Assembly (NCBI GenBank): GCA_022829145.1
Contig: CM040746.1
Coordinates: forward strand, 19,299,832 to 19,363,831
Source: Albula goreensis
Lineage: Eukaryota > Chordata > Actinopteri > Albuliformes > Albulidae
Reading direction: 5' to 3'
DNA: 64,000 nucleotides
Shown: positions 34,329 through 48,700 of the stretch, in pieces
How the letters are laid out: each line of letters begins with the position of its first letter
Numbering within the stretch: the first letter of the stretch is position 1
Notes under the pieces: generated by a model
The model's input: only the letters and a program-made list of their open reading frames with translations
Database searches by the model: none
What the model was told of the DNA's origin: nothing
Program-made: the position numbers and the translations under genes

Positions 34329-34960
34329 TCTCTCTCTCTCCCTTCCACTTGATCTCTCAATTCAATCCAGTGCACTTTATTGGCAGAACAAACATGTGCT
34401 CAAATGACAAAAGAGTGTATGAAGCAAACAAAAGGAGCAGTAATGATAAAAAGCACATGAATACAATGTCAGAAAGAATGAATAGTTTTAAAATAAGTCA
34501 ACTACTAAATAGCTCAGTTGAAATAAATATTAAAGAATACAATATTATAATCATTAAAAGGGATATGGACAATATTTGTGACAGACTTCACCTGCTTCAG
34601 GTGTGTTGTCTTCAAACTGCCACATTCAGGTTTGCCAGTGCACAGTCTGTCTTTTCCTTGGAAACCAGGGAATAGTGTAGAGATTTTTGTTATCATTCTA
34701 CGTAGGCCTTTATAAACATCCGTGTCTCTTTCTCCTGTACTTTTCTTATTGTGTGATGAAGTGCAGGTCTGTCTGACTGCCTTGTTCTCGAGCGTGTGAG
34801 CATGGGCTGTCTTCAAAGGATTTATTAGGGCTGCCTGTGTCAGCCAGTCTCTGCTGCCAGGTTTGTGCTCCCAGAGTCCGTACTTTGCCAAATCATGTAT
34901 TTGTTGATTATTCCTCAGTGTTGACAGATCTAGTAGTGTCATGTCTTCACAGGGCCCAGT
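34329..34960 (-). mobile_element. non-LTR retrotransposon 3' end
   Basis: On the minus strand the segment ends TGCCAATAAAGTGCACTGG, then ATTGAATTGAGAGATC and a GA-rich tail. This is the characteristic end of a fish LINE ('TGCCAATAAAGCACTTTGAATTGAATTGAGAGAGAG'). A 142-codon open frame (34942-34514) runs through its body but has no domain that I recognise and is not called as a gene. The 5' boundary is a guess. Confidence 0.5.
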
Positions 34961-37900
34961 AGCACTTGAGTTTGCTTTGTCTTTTGTGCATGTGTCTCAA
35001 TGGGTCGTGTTGTTTTTGGCTTTGTGGTGGGAGGGGTGGGAGGCTCTGTGTTTCATATGGGTCCAATTCCTTTGCTTTTTCTCCTCTGTGCTGATTAGCT
35101 TGTAGAATAAGCTAATTGTAATGGATAAGACAGATTTTTCTGTCATTGAGGACAATTCAGTATGTGAAAGTGGTTGTCAAAAAGCTCAATTTCTCTGCTC
35201 TTCTCCATTTCTGTTTCCTCTTAGTTTTCATCTCTCCATCCATTCACAGGTATCTTGTTCCTCTTTTCCCCTGCTGCTCCCTCTCCTCTGCTTGCTCTTT
35301 CTCTCTGGCCTGTCCCACCACTCTCTCCCTTCCTTCTTTTATCTCTCTCTCACCATGTCATCTTCCTCTTGGCTCTTCCCCCCTCCTCCTCCTGTCCCTG
35401 GGACTAGGGTCACAGGCCCAATTTATGTGTTGCTTACTTGGTTGCCTCAGCTGTAGCTGTAGAGGGGGAACGGACAGAGATTTGTATGCACTGTTGACCG
35501 TGCACTAAATTAAAACCTCCATCGAGATGGAAATTGACAATTACCTTTCGCTGAATGTGTGGCAAGAAAGCGCTCAACTTGGGGGGGGGACAAGGCTTCC
35601 ATACCTAATGATCAGTCGGCAGAAGGAGAATGCATCCAGCATTACTTACACAGAATACATTGCGGCTGCTGAAGTGAGCTTCTGTTCGAGTCTGTTCATT
35701 TAATTAAGGCGCATTAAGAGACCATGTGGTATCCTTATAGGTATGTTGCTTAATTTAATTGAATTAAACCTAGTTTTATCATGCTAGGCTGTTTGAATAT
35801 TAAACTTGTTTGGCATGTCTTTACTTTTCAGGCTGCATAAGCTTGGTTTTCATTGGTTCTTTTGACATTGTTGAGATTGCCACTGACAACATTATGTTAA
35901 GGGGAGTATCAGGAGGAGGAGAAAATCGAAAAATAAAAGGCTGCTGCATCAGTTTGTTGATTCCATGCTGAGGCGGTCAATTTCCTGAAAAACAAACAAC
36001 CGGGGGAAAATGCAGCACTCCACACAACAACATTTTGTTCCAAACTTCTCTGCCAAGAAAAAAAAGTGGTGTCAAAATCCATGCATTACTCTCTGAATAT
36101 TTCAGTGATTCTTAACGGCCATTTCCTCTCTCTCGTGGCAGTGTTTTGTGCTCTAACGCAGAAACCCTTATGTGAAATGCTTGTCACTGGCTGTCAGCGA
36201 AGCCGTTTGCTCGCTGCTGAGAAATTGGGTTTAAAAGTCAAAAGCAATGACAAAACCATTCTGTTCTTCCCTTGTACTACTCTTGTGTCAGGACAGGTGA
36301 CAAATGTGCAAGCGGGGGTGGGTGGCAGGGGATTTGGTGATGAAACGAAGAGTGGGGAAAAAAGGCGATGGCTGTAATTCAAACCCCCCTTACTGTTTTT
36401 GAAGGGGGTCCTCCTGCCCTTGCACCCCCAAGGTCAATGGCTTGATGATGTCACCCCTATGTACCCTGGCATCAAGTTACAGCCTCATACTCTGGTGAAT
36501 ATGCTCCCACCCCCACCAGAGATCAGTATGAGGTAATGGCTCACAGCGCTCCATGTGACCCCAAAATATTCAGATATGGCGGAGTTATTAAACACATCCG
36601 CCTGCATACATGGGTTTTTTTTCCTCCTCCAGTAGAGCTGGGAAAATAACTCTTCAGTCCTGCACCTCCAGAATGTGTGGGGGAAGAAGGGGGTGGGGTG
36701 CAGTGGGGAATTGGTGGTTGTTGGTGTCAGTTTTATGTCACCCCTATATAATTTCTCTTCCTTTTTTTCTTTTGCAAATTCAATGTGTAATCCCCATTGA
36801 GTATTTGTTGCTGTATTTTACATTTGGCTCGTCTGCTAATTATGGACGCAGAATTATTTTCACTGCCGTGTCTCTGGAGGAAAGTTTTTGGTTCAGTCCA
36901 AGGCCTGATGGATAATTTTGGAGCTCAGACTTCTCATACACATAATTGCAATACCCAGGTACCCATTCCCTTGGTGCTCCTCTCTGAAATGGATCTCTCC
37001 CCATTCAATTTTGTTTGTCGCCACCCCATCCCAGTCTGTGCGCTGGAGGGGCAAAGCTTCACTCTGATCCTAGGAGCCGTGTTTTTTTTTTTTTTTAAAT
37101 ATCAATCTTTTTTTATGTGTTTTCCATCCAGTATTCCAGCCCCCCCACTGCCCCCACACTGGTGCTTCCATATGGCGGATCATGGTGAAGCAAATATCAT
37201 TTCTGCTCCCCTCTCCCTACATGTTGGGTGTCTGCACCAAGGAAATAAGCAGGGGGAAGAACTGGAGGGAGCAGAGGAATAAGCCATTTTGCTTGTATTG
37301 CTGTCTGTGCCCCGAGGGCTCCACAGTGAACACCACACAAACACAAATATGCACACTCCTCCTGAGATGGTTCACACCATCATTTTCTGAGGAGTGTTTT
37401 TCTTCTTTATGTATTTTGCTCTCGTGTATCTGTGCACAGAATTGGTCTGTTGGAATAAGACTCATCTAATAGTCCCTCGCATTTCATGTTCTCATGCATT
37501 ATGCGATTTATTGTATATGCATGTAATAATCAACCAGACAGTAAAAGCTCCAGCCAGCGTTACTAAATAATCTATGTACTGTGTGAAGACATATCAGAAA
37601 GATATTTGTATGTTACCCTCTTAACTGTAATGTGTGTACATAATAATCCTGAAGAACTGCTGTAGCCAAAAGGCTGGGGCTGTGAGGGGTCACAGGGGGC
37701 CCATTCATCATGCAGTGGCTGCTGGGATACGTGGGGTCAGCTGTAGACAATTGGTGTCTGTTCTGTTGGAACCACCGGTGCAGTGCGAATCAGCCAGTTA
37801 TATGCTAATGAGAGCCAGGGTCATTTGAATACGAGCGACTGCTCCCTTTCTCCATCGCTCCCTGGGGCCTTAACATTATTCTCCCATTCATGGTGGCCAA

Positions 37901-39945
37901 GGTTAGAACCGGTGTAGAGGAGCCATACGCGGGCGCCCTGCTGCACCTCTATGAGAGAGCTTCAAGCAAATTCAGGCCCCAGTGAGAGGCAGAAAGTATT
38001 TGTTTGTGACTGCACACCTCTTTTATCAATGTTGTATAATGCCCTATTCAGTTGTCATTCTAAGGCAGTGAGAAGTGTACAAGTGCCTTTGCTGGGGGTG
38101 TGGCCACCACATTTAGGAGGGTGAGGAGAGGGAATAGGATGCAGTTCTGAAAAAGCTAGGTTTTTTTATGCTGGCTCTGTTCCACAGAACTTCCTTCCAT
38201 AAAGAATAGCCATTAACTGCACCCCACATGAGGTGGGGAGCATAGCTATATAATGGGTTCCTTGTTTTGAAGTGTTGAAGTCCAGTGTCAATGACATATA
38301 AAGAAGGAAACAGAGGTTGTTTTATGGCTTCTCTGTGGGACCTAGGACTAACCTATGCTAAAATATGTTAAATTTGAAGCAAAATAAAAATGTACAATTA
38401 CACAAGTTTTTGGTAAATTAGGGAATAAGAAGTAGTCAGATAAAAGGGATAAATCATGTAAGTGAGGTAATATGAATTGAAAAGATGTTTACTGTCATAG
38501 AGATATTTTGGAGAATAAAATGGAGGTTAGGATGAAGATCGTCTTTTAAGTGTGCAAAGAAAGGTGTGTACACATTTGCATGTCTTATGCAGTCAATTAA
38601 TTTAGGAATAGCCTATTTTACATTTCTTTCCCTATCTTTACCTCTCCCAATATGGTTTTGTATGTGTGGATTAGATTTGTATTATTGCCCGAGGTTAACT
38701 GAGATTAGTTTTGTAATTCATTCTTGTTAATGTTTACACTTAGTACCCGCTGGGTTAATATGTGTGCTGTCCTCTGAGGCAGTCTCAGGCACACTTTCAC
38801 ACAGCTCTTGACTCTCTTACCCAGGTTCTCTTGGTGTCATTGTGCCGTTAGTCACCACTAGCAGCCTAATTGAATGAACTATAGAAGCCCACCATAGCTG
38901 TACAGCAGTCTGGTTGATCCCTTATCGCTGGACTCTGTTACAGCCCAGTTAATTTTCAACCAACCTGCTGGGGCAGAGCTAAGTTGCTTAGCAGAGCTGG
39001 CTACAGTTTTGGGTCAGAAACACTGTGAATTGAAAGCATTTTTTTGGCAAAGCCTTCAGGTTTAAGTTCAGAGTGTTAATGTTGAATGTTTGAATCTCGG
39101 TTGTAACCAAAGAGATGTCATCATCATGTAATTTTTGTTAATCTATGAGAACTTTTGGAAAGTATGAAAATGTCTCTGACAATCACTGGTGCAAAAGAGA
39201 TTGTGAAAAAGAATGAATTACTTGAATATTGTTATTTTTCCACATGTAGCTATCATCCTAAAAATCCTAAAATCAAATTCTCTAAATGATAACGGCTCTT
39301 CTTAAAACAATGTCATTCCAGTGACATTGTCAGTCATTGAAGGCCCAGTCTAGTTGTGATTATTTCGTGATATTACTCGAAGAAATAATGTAAAGCTGTG
39401 TGTGAGGACGGTGTGAGGAGTATCAGTGCATCACGGTCTAGCACAGCCTTTTAGAAAATCAATATCAATAAATATTAAAAAGCGATAACTGATTTTGACT
39501 GACATTTATTCCGGAGATGTATTTTGGTAAGATGGTCTTGAGGGGCCAAATCCATTAAGGTGTAAGCCATCTGTTCAGCAGTTTATGTCATACAATTGTC
39601 TATTGATGAGGTTGTAATAATGAAAAGATTTCATGCCGTCAGCTAGCATATGTGTTTTGGGCTTTAAATTGCCAAACTAAAAAGCATGTTTGTGATAAAT
39701 TTTGAATCAAACTGTAGTGGAACTTCTTTTTTGTCATGGTTTAACTCGGATTATCATGGCAAATTGCAGTGTTGACCCCTTTTCAATTAAAAGTCTTTCC
39801 TTGAAGCTGGACTTTGATACAAAATAAGATACCTAGTTAGTTTCCCTCCGCTTTCTGAAACCTGGTGTTAAGTGGTTAAAGGTTGCATGTTGTTTATCGC
39901 CTTTGATTACAACTGGACAATGGCACACTCTAACCAGTTGAAAAC

Positions 39946-40007
39946 TGTGTGTGTGCGTGCGTGCCTGCGTGCCTGCGTGCGTGACTGCGTGCGTGCGTGC
40001 GTGCTCC
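39946..40007. repeat. (TGCG)n/(TGCC)n microsatellite
   Basis: TG repeats run into about 12 tetranucleotide units of GCGT, with GCCT and GACT variants. CpG is regularly spaced in an otherwise CpG-poor region. Confidence 0.93.
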
Positions 40008-42699
40008 AGAAGACATTCACTGCAGAAGTCTTCAGGCAGTAAAGCACCTAGGTTTTTTTACACACTGTATGCTGTATATAATTTCAGTTTGCCCTTATTA
40101 CCTACCTTTTTAATCCATAATTAACATTACCAATCCTGCTGCATCTCTTAATTAAATCGGGGAGATCTCGTGTCAAGATGTGCTTTATACTCTGTTTCAA
40201 TTTTCAGGTTGACTTGGTAAGGCTCCGTAGTATTGTATCACATTTTCTTTTTTCTTCAATAAAGACACTGAACATCAGCCATATGATAGAAGGCCACATA
40301 TTTGTTCAAGGCTTGTTGAGTGGGCAGAGCTACTGTCAGTCCATTTGAAGTCACAAAGCAAAAAAAATATTTTATCTTCACTTTTTACATTTCAAATGCT
40401 GTTCAGAACTGTATTCAATCTGAGAGGCTGGGCCTCCAGTCAGTCTATTCTGCCCTCTGAGTTGTGTAGCATGGTTTGTGTAATCATGCTAAGGAAGTGT
40501 TAGCTTTGCATTTTATTTACTGCTTTTCTTGTTATTTCATACTGTGTGAGCAACTGAAAAAAGGAGCACTGGCTAAAGTTTTCAAAGTCAAGGACAAATT
40601 GTAGTTTAAATAGATGCTGTAGTACAGGCCTTAGAGCAGATACTGTACTAATACACTAATACAGAGTCAATTTTAATGTTAAATATACATTTTTAGTATC
40701 AAACTTTTAAACTGATTTCCTGTTCTTTTGGGTAAAATTTTTGTTGGCCAGTACAGTAAGACAAACTGCTGAATTTTTATGGTGCTATAATAAAATTTAA
40801 CAAATTAACACAGTGTAATGTAATTACATAACATTGTAAAATGATATAACACAGAGATGATAATTGGAAACAAAACAAATTGCAGAACTGTATTAAACTT
40901 ATTCTCTCATTATTGATAACTGAGTCTGGCTCAGTGTACTGATTCATTGATATGTTAAGCTCTCTGAAAACACACTTTACTAAAGTTACTACCAGATATG
41001 CAGTGATATTCTGAACTTGTAGTGTGCAAAAAAATCCTCATCCCTGAAACTGATAATTTGATCCACCAGAAACTGGCTCCTCTTTGATTCTCATCAAATA
41101 TGAAAAGATACAATCCTTATTTCATTATTAGGGCATTGTAGAGTGAATACAAAGAAAACACAGAGAGCTTTGGTAATGGCACATATTGAAACGGTGAGAG
41201 CCCTACTTTTGGTGCTCATGGCCCATTATTATGGTACCCTTGTTAGTGTTTAGACTTTTTATTAAGGTATTACTGTTAGCAGTCAGCATTCGCATACCTT
41301 CATTTCAGTGCCTTGCTCCTCAAGGATACATTACATCTGTGCCTGTGTTTACCCTTGATGCTGCTCTTTTAAGCTTTATAAAGGAAAGTGATGATTTTAT
41401 GTTCAAATTAAAATGATCTGTGGTCTCCAGTTAGCTTATGTTAAAAAACTCTCTAACAAGTGTAAACTGTATACATGAGTGTATGTTTGCTGAGTTCTGC
41501 TAAAACCATGTTGTCATTTTTTTGCGCTATAGATTCAGCCCAATCTATGCGATTTAAAACCATATGGAGCGGTTTTCTGAAATGCAACACTTAATGAATT
41601 CCAACAATGAAATACTAAATGTAGGATCTCACAAAATCAAGTTGCAATCAATTGCAATCAGGACTTCAATGGTTGGATAGATGAAATCAAATGTTTCATT
41701 TGAATGTTTTATGCTTCTGTACAAATACTGACATTGACTGTGGGCATGTTTACACATGGAATTTCACAAATGCTTCTCTTATTATTGTTATTAACAAATG
41801 GCTTTCCATCTTTTTCAAATGATTTTCTTGTTTGAATATTATAGCTGTTGTAGTTAGTTATTTGATCATTCACATGGTTCAGTGCATGGCTGGAAAGGGG
41901 ACTGTTAGTCTGAGGCCATAGGCAGGGTTTTATATGAAAAGTAATTGAGCTTCCCTGAACTTCTCATTGGCTGAATAAGGGTAGTGCTGTTTAAACTTTT
42001 TGATTTTGCCTAAGCATTTGTTGATGTTCCCTTTTAGATTAGCTTGGACCAGTTATCAGTAATTATCCTGAATTCTCCTCAGCTGGTGTGTATCAGAAAT
42101 TATGCATATTTACAAGAACTGCGCTTCTCCTGCTTAGACTTCAGTTCAAAGTGAATTCTTGGCATGTCTCTTGTGGTTTCTGTTGGGCAAAGTCCTTGAA
42201 ATTTTCAGTGACTATTCCCAGTTATAAGCTTGTCCTTTTTCTTGCTGGTGATTCCTTGGGGTTTTATTTTTAGATTGGCACATTTGCATTACAAAAGTGG
42301 AGTAATTAATAAATTCAGAATGAAATCTGCCCATTGCTGATTTCACAAGGCTTTTTGTAGCTCTTCCCATTCCTTGCAAAGTCAGGTCATGCACCTTTTC
42401 AAATCCAGCCCATGTCCTTTTCCCTTCTCCCTGTTTTCTCAGGATTGGGTTAACTGATTTGGATACCATGTGCTGTACAACATTAATATTTATCACACTT
42501 AATCTATCTTCTGAAATGATAGACTGAAATTCTGTTTGTATTTCTGCAGTATCAGCGTGGCATCTGGTAACTTATTTGCCACCAGAAAGAACTCATAGGC
42601 ACAAAATGAAAATTGTAGAGAATAAAGTGAATGATTTGTTGTCTGCATTTAAGCAATTGGCATGGCCTGTTTGGACACAATATAAATACCCAAGCTTGA

Positions 42700-42775
42700 T
42701 AAGAAGTCTACTTCAGAATTCAAACTGCAGACACATCTCTTCAACTCTTTTTCAGAGATATCATTTCTAACTCTC
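42700..42775 (+). pseudogene. possible LINE ORF2 C-terminal fragment
   Basis: One frame beginning near 42707 reads FKLQTHLFNSF before a stop. This resembles the 'LKTHLF' motif found near the C-terminus of many L2/CR1-type reverse transcriptase proteins. It is short and has no other supporting domain. Confidence 0.25.
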
Positions 42776-45700
42776 TAATCCCCACTCATGCCTTTCCATG
42801 CCAATTTGAGATACCAATTTGAGGTACCAACCCCAGAAAATAGGAAGGTTTTTTGTGCTGCATCTGTGTCTTTTCACATTTTTCCTTTGTGCTCTGTTGG
42901 AGAGCTGTGGTCTCATGTGTCACAGGTAGGTTGTGTTCTGTAGCATGTAATGAACATACTGGATGTGCCATTTGTACTTAAGTCTCAGAAATTTGGATCT
43001 GTTCTGCCTCTGCTGTAGAGCATTAATCTAAATGGTTTCTGTGAGGGATAACATATTTATTTGTAATAAGATTTTAATCTTTTTTTTAATGAAAGGTAAA
43101 AAAAATTGTCTGGTGGGCTGGAGGTACTAGCACACACAAACACAGAGGTATTTAAACATGTACAGACATGGCCACTGAAGTCTGTCTTGTACAATGGCCA
43201 CTTGTTAAGGTTAAGGTGTTTTGGGCTTTTTCTGGTCTGAAACTAATCTTAACAAAATTTATGTTTTGGCGTCAATGTTCCTAATCTTTTAAGCTGTATT
43301 GCCTGGCCTTTGCAATAGGAAGCAAGAGTTTGGGAGTGGAACTCACCCCTTTTTTTTTTGGGGTACTCTGGTTGGACATTCACGACAGGGTTTGTTTGTT
43401 TTTTGTTTTTTTTTTTTTTTTTAGAAAATGTCCTTCAAAGCAATTTTATGCAAATATTTAAGAAGAAACATTTGTCCTCTTTCAGCAGGACAGTATTTTT
43501 CTAAGGCTGAGTATCCAGGTGTTCTGTACATCTTTGAAACATCAAGCATCCTATTCCGGGCAGCAGTAAAGATAATGAAACATGTTTTTGAGCGTGCATC
43601 TCATGAAAACATTATGCCTCTTGAAATATTTACAGTTTCCGGGGGGACTTGAAGCCGCACATCTTCAAGTTGCAACTTTGAGAAGATGTAAGGATTGAAA
43701 GACAGAGGGATATATCAAAATGCAAGATTAAATTGTTGTTACTTTGTTCCCCATTGTCTGTCCCCTTGTGGACCTCTCCCCCCACCTCCCCTTTCATAAA
43801 GTCACTGATGTATCTGTGGATATTGGGTGCCATTTCCCTAATACTGGCCCCTGTGGCTTACACTACACAAATGACCAATACCATATATTTGAATACTTCA
43901 GCAGGATCCATGCAGTACTCAGTTGAGACTGATATGGCCCAGAACAATTCATGTAATCAAAAAGTATAACTGACTTGAAGATGGTACAACTTATTTGTTG
44001 CACAGATCAGTGACAATTAATTTTAAAGAAGAAATGTTTCAGCTAATATTTAAGCTTTAGAAACTGAGTGGAATAATTATGTTTAGTATTCAATTAAACA
44101 TTCATTAAGTCTAGCAAAGTAATAGTTTAACACATACAAGCATCCCACAGTTGTGAATTGATATTTGAATGTTATGTCTATTTGCAAAGTATTCCGGAAT
44201 ATGGATGCTCGTGTGGCTCTGCAGCTGTGTACGTTTGCCCTGTCGGGTGTGCGTCAGCCTTTCAGGTCTGGTGACACTTGTGCTCTGAGCTGAGATGACA
44301 TGAGTGCAAAGCCTGATCACTCAAACACAGTGAGTGATTCACCTTGTCAGTAAGCACATGTGAGCCCTACCTCCACATGTGCGGTGGCAAAAATAAGGGA
44401 TGGAAGAAGGGGTGTAAGTGGAAAAAGAACAATTGCACCTCCCAGCAATTAGGGGCAGTACGTGAATACTCATCTCTGCTGTTCACAGGGGTGTTACTAG
44501 ATTCACCGGCTGTAAGGATGCGGTCAGCTCACAGTGTGGCTGATGCATGAAGCTGGTGGTAATGAAGCCATATGGATCGGTTCAGGGACCGCAGCTCTTG
44601 CTTGGTGCATGAAAGATGGTCAGTGAAGGTATTTTGCATCATAATGTGGACAGCATGGGAACTCTCCAGCTGAAATTCAGGAGGCAGCCTGTGGTGACCC
44701 AAGGCTTTGCCCTGGGCAGTAGAGTGTCCTGGGACAGGGGCAGGACTGCATCCTTCCCCTCCTGACCCTGGCTGTGCTCTGACAGACCTCAAGCCTCTGA
44801 CACATCCAGACAGCTGAGAAAAACACCATGTGATACCAGCTTGGCCAGCTGTGGGGTCTGGGCTTCTCAGGGACTTCAGAGGGATCTTTTTTTTTTGCTA
44901 GCAAGATCCTGCATCGGTAAGGAGGTTTGAGACAAACGCCTATGTGACGAGGTGTTAAATTAGATGAAGCTGAAGCTTTTTAAATTCTTTTCCCCGTTCT
45001 GCTTTCCATTTTCCATTCCCTTCGTTCTCTTCAATGTTTCTGAAGCAACACTTGAATGAGCTCTTGTGCAAGGTTTTTTTTTTTTTAAGGCCAGAAAAGG
45101 CAATTTTCTGGAGTGGAATTTCTTGTTTTGTACGTTTAAACATGCCCTTCAGCTTGGCAGCTACATGTCCAGTAGGAAAATCCATTTGTGAAGCTGTGGA
45201 TTTTAAGTACATTATTGTCCTGGCTTACAGTGATCCCTCTTTCAGGGGAGGTGTCCTCTCATACTGGTGGGATTGTGTGTGTACACTGTGCATGTATGAG
45301 CGCTCATGGTAGCAGGTGAAAATGAATGTCTGAGGTCTTGTTGTCCAGTGTGCTGAGCTTTCTGCAGTGCCACACTCACATGCCTGGGTTCAGACCTATG
45401 TGGATTTGGCATGGCAAACAGGCAAGTGTTCACTGCTGATACAAAATCATGTTCTGACAGTCCTGACAGGCTTGCCCCCTCTCAGGTAAGAGGGGAGAAC
45501 AATCCTGGCCAGGATAAGAAGCTAGTAGCACTTAAAAAAACAAAAAAATTAAGCCAGCTCAGAGGCAGCTTCAGAAGGATTCAAATCAATTTGTGCCATC
45601 TCGTTCTGAACAGATTGTGAAACTCTCGGGTTTGTGGCTGGATGGTGGGCTGGTTCTGAAGTCAGTTTCTGAGTGAGGCTCCGTAATGATGCAGTGATGA

Positions 45701-48700
45701 AAAATGCCATATGTCTCCTGTGTTTAATTCTGCCCAGCCTGAAGGCTGGGATTACTTTTTTGTGTCTTTGAACACCAGGACTCTTTGAATATGTAGCCTA
45801 ATGCAAGTAGTGTTGCAATGTGGGCTGACTGTAAACTAGTGATGACGGGACAATGTGCTCACAGAGAGGCATTCTTCAAAAGTGACAGTTTTTCGAGAGA
45901 TGTATACAGTTATACAACTGGGGTCCCAGAAGAATGCAGTATTAAGTAACTGTTTTTCTCCATCAGTTTTCTTGGAAAACATGTGCTGGGGTGGTGTACA
46001 TGTGTCAGGGGGTCTGGAGCATGGAGGCTGGCGCCATCCCCATGGGCTCACAGAGAGGATTGACACCACTCCACACCACACCACCCTGCTCCAGTAACAG
46101 TGACGTTGTCCAAAGCCTGTACCAGACAGTTATAAATCACCATCCCAGGCTCGCACCATCGGTCTCGCTAAAGGAGGCATGAAATGAACACCTGTGTTTC
46201 GGAAAATGAAGCTGGAAAGTGGAGCAGCACTCCGTGCTTCAGAGAGAGAGCAATAACTGCTCAGTGTTTGTGCATTAAAGATGGGCTTCATTATAAAATA
46301 CTTCCTGCTTTTGTATGTTTCGAATAACTGGCCACTGACAACAAAATAGGCAGAAAACCCACTCCTGATACATGTTTTCTGCTGTAGCCCTAACTATGCT
46401 ACTATGGATTAAAGGCAAATAGGTATGTATACCTAACAATGAGACTTTATAGCACACTTGTGTGTGTCTGTCATGAGAACCCGGGTGTAGGTATCTTTTC
46501 ATTCATCAGATTTCTTTGTTTCCTTTACGTTTATCTCACCAAGATCAGCCTTTGTGGGTGAAGAGCCCCTCCGTACGAGCTCCGTGTTCGGCTCTTGTAA
46601 TCACAGACAGAGCAGGGCCCGTGACGGCTAGGTGGGAGGCACTTCCATGCGGAAATGTGAGCCCCCCCTCGAGTGCTCCTAAGTGCTGGCTCAGGAACCA
46701 TGTCTAATTGGTGCAGTGCTGATGGTTCATGTACAGATGCTTTATTGAAACCACCATGCAGATCTCTGTAGTGATCCAGCAGAATGTGTTTGAGAGCACA
46801 CAGTGAGGCCAGTTGTCCCTTTAGCTCATTTAAATGGAGGTATCTGGCTGGTGTCCCCCCCACATTCTCACACCTCCCCAGTGGCAGTATGTTCTCGGGG
46901 CCCCAGTGTGTGTGGCCCCTGGGAGCCCTCTGCTCCTGTAGCACTCTGTCACCTGCTCGCTGTCATCATCGACCGCCTCCCCTCTGCTCACCTTTGGCAA
47001 GCAGTGTTTTCACAACCATCAAGCGACAACTGGCAGAGATAAAGGGGGACACCTCAACAGCTGCTTCCCCCTTCCTCCCAACCCAACTCTCTCTCTCTTT
47101 TACTCTCTCTCTCTGTCTCACACACACGCACAAACCCTTGTTCTCATGCAACCGCCACCTCCTTGTGTGTGTGCGCTTTTTTTCCTTTTTCCAAGTCCAG
47201 CGTTGTCACCCGTGTCACCTTGGGGGGATATATAGCGGAAAGTTCCAGCCTCAGTGGAATGCAGCCTGCCAGGTGGTTGAGGGGTGGAGCCACAGTGGCC
47301 TCTTGTGAAATGTAATCAGCTGGTCTCAGACTGCTCTCTTACTCCATTCTCTATGTCGACTGTAATCCTTGTTGCTCTTAGTCTAAGATGTCTGCCTCCC
47401 CTTTATTTGTATTGGGTTGTTATCTATCAAGGCCAGTGGCTGACATTTGGGATCATTATGCAACACTGATACCCAGAGTGATCTTTATTGCTTCTGCTGC
47501 TGTATCAGGGCTAAGCACATGAAAATTTTGAACCCAGGTGATACTGCTGAAGCTTTGCTTGAGGTATGTTATGTACTCTGACCACTGTGTTTGCTGTCAC
47601 ACAATAGTGGTAATGTTCCCCTAATTTCTCAACAGCCCTGTTTGCCTTGTGTGGTTGAATGATTAATAAAAGTGAGTGACCGCAGCCAAGGGCCTGTTTG
47701 ACACTACTGCAGCGACTCCATGCGCTGGTGCTGTGGGAGAGGAGGAGAGCAGAGGGCTGAGCCATGTTTGAGGCTGACGGCCATGCTGGGACCTCAGGCT
47801 GCTACACTCAGATCAAGGCTCTAATGATTAACATATTCATTGTAGCAATTAATCTGGGTTTTTGGGCACAGCAATGCATAAGACCTGGGTCAAATAATTG
47901 TTTGTAATACTTTATCCCTTTAGACGCCAGTTAAAATCTTACAGATTACCCACAGTTTCCAAGAAAAACAATTATACAGAATAAAAAAAAAGCATAATAA
48001 GTTTACTATGTTAAAAATTTTAAAAGTTAAACCCATCATCAACAAGCTATGCATTTGCTCACTGCAGCTAGCTGTTTGACTGGGGAAGCAAGGGAGTCCT
48101 CCATTCCAAATAAAGATTAAATATAAGACAAAATATCAAATACCTGTTTTGGAATTGAGTAATATTGAATGGTTGTATGTGGAAATTATTTAGATTAAGT
48201 GTTTTTTCAACAGGTGGTTTCATATAAAAAACTTAAAGTTATATGCCATCAGGAATAATTGGTGTTCAATTCAGAATGGATAAAGAGTATGAATAAGACG
48301 CATGCAATTTACAATCGGAATTACTCTGGTGGTGGACCTGATGTCATTCATTACAGGGAACTGACACGAAGTACCCAAATGTAAACAAAAGGAAATGGTC
48401 TCTGTCAATGTCAGTGGCTTTTCGCATGATTTTGGCAATGGAATGAAAGCTATAATTCAAATGACTTATCTGAAGAAAAGTTTTGATGTATGTCCGGGAG
48501 ACGAGAATCTTACAGGGTGCAGATTTAAGGGAGTAACGTCTGACTGCTCTGTAAAATCAGGCCATAGAGTCTGTGCATCATTACAGCACAGAGCCGCTTC
48601 CTGTGCCAGGGGGACTGACAGAGAGAAATGGGCACTCTCTGAGCCTGAACCAGGTTTGCCCTCCTCCGCTGCAGACGCTACGCTCCTGCCAAAGGATGAT

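Larger units (their letters stand above)
31401..38000. other. gene-poor region, no coding exon recognised
   Basis: Contains CT-rich and G-rich stretches (for example 35215-35400 pyrimidine-rich, 36660-36710 G-rich) and the retroelement end at 34.3-35.0 kb. No conserved protein frame with splice sites was found. A block at about 35690-35790 with ATTTAATTAAGGCGCATTAA is unusually homeobox-site-like. Confidence 0.5.
38001..48690. other. gene-poor region, no coding exon recognised
   Basis: Mostly AT-rich unique sequence with poly(T) tracts (for example 43403-43422) and no recognised gene. The longest open frame (46784-47308, 174 codons) is compositionally biased and has no domain. Confidence 0.5.

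Noticed and set aside
34514..34942. 142-codon minus-strand open frame as a host gene
   Set aside because: It lies inside a retroelement 3' end and shows no domain; kept as part of that repeat.
46784..47308. 174-codon open frame, the longest in the window
   Set aside because: Biased Ser/Leu/Pro/His composition from CT-rich DNA, no domain and no splice context; expected by chance in 64 kb.
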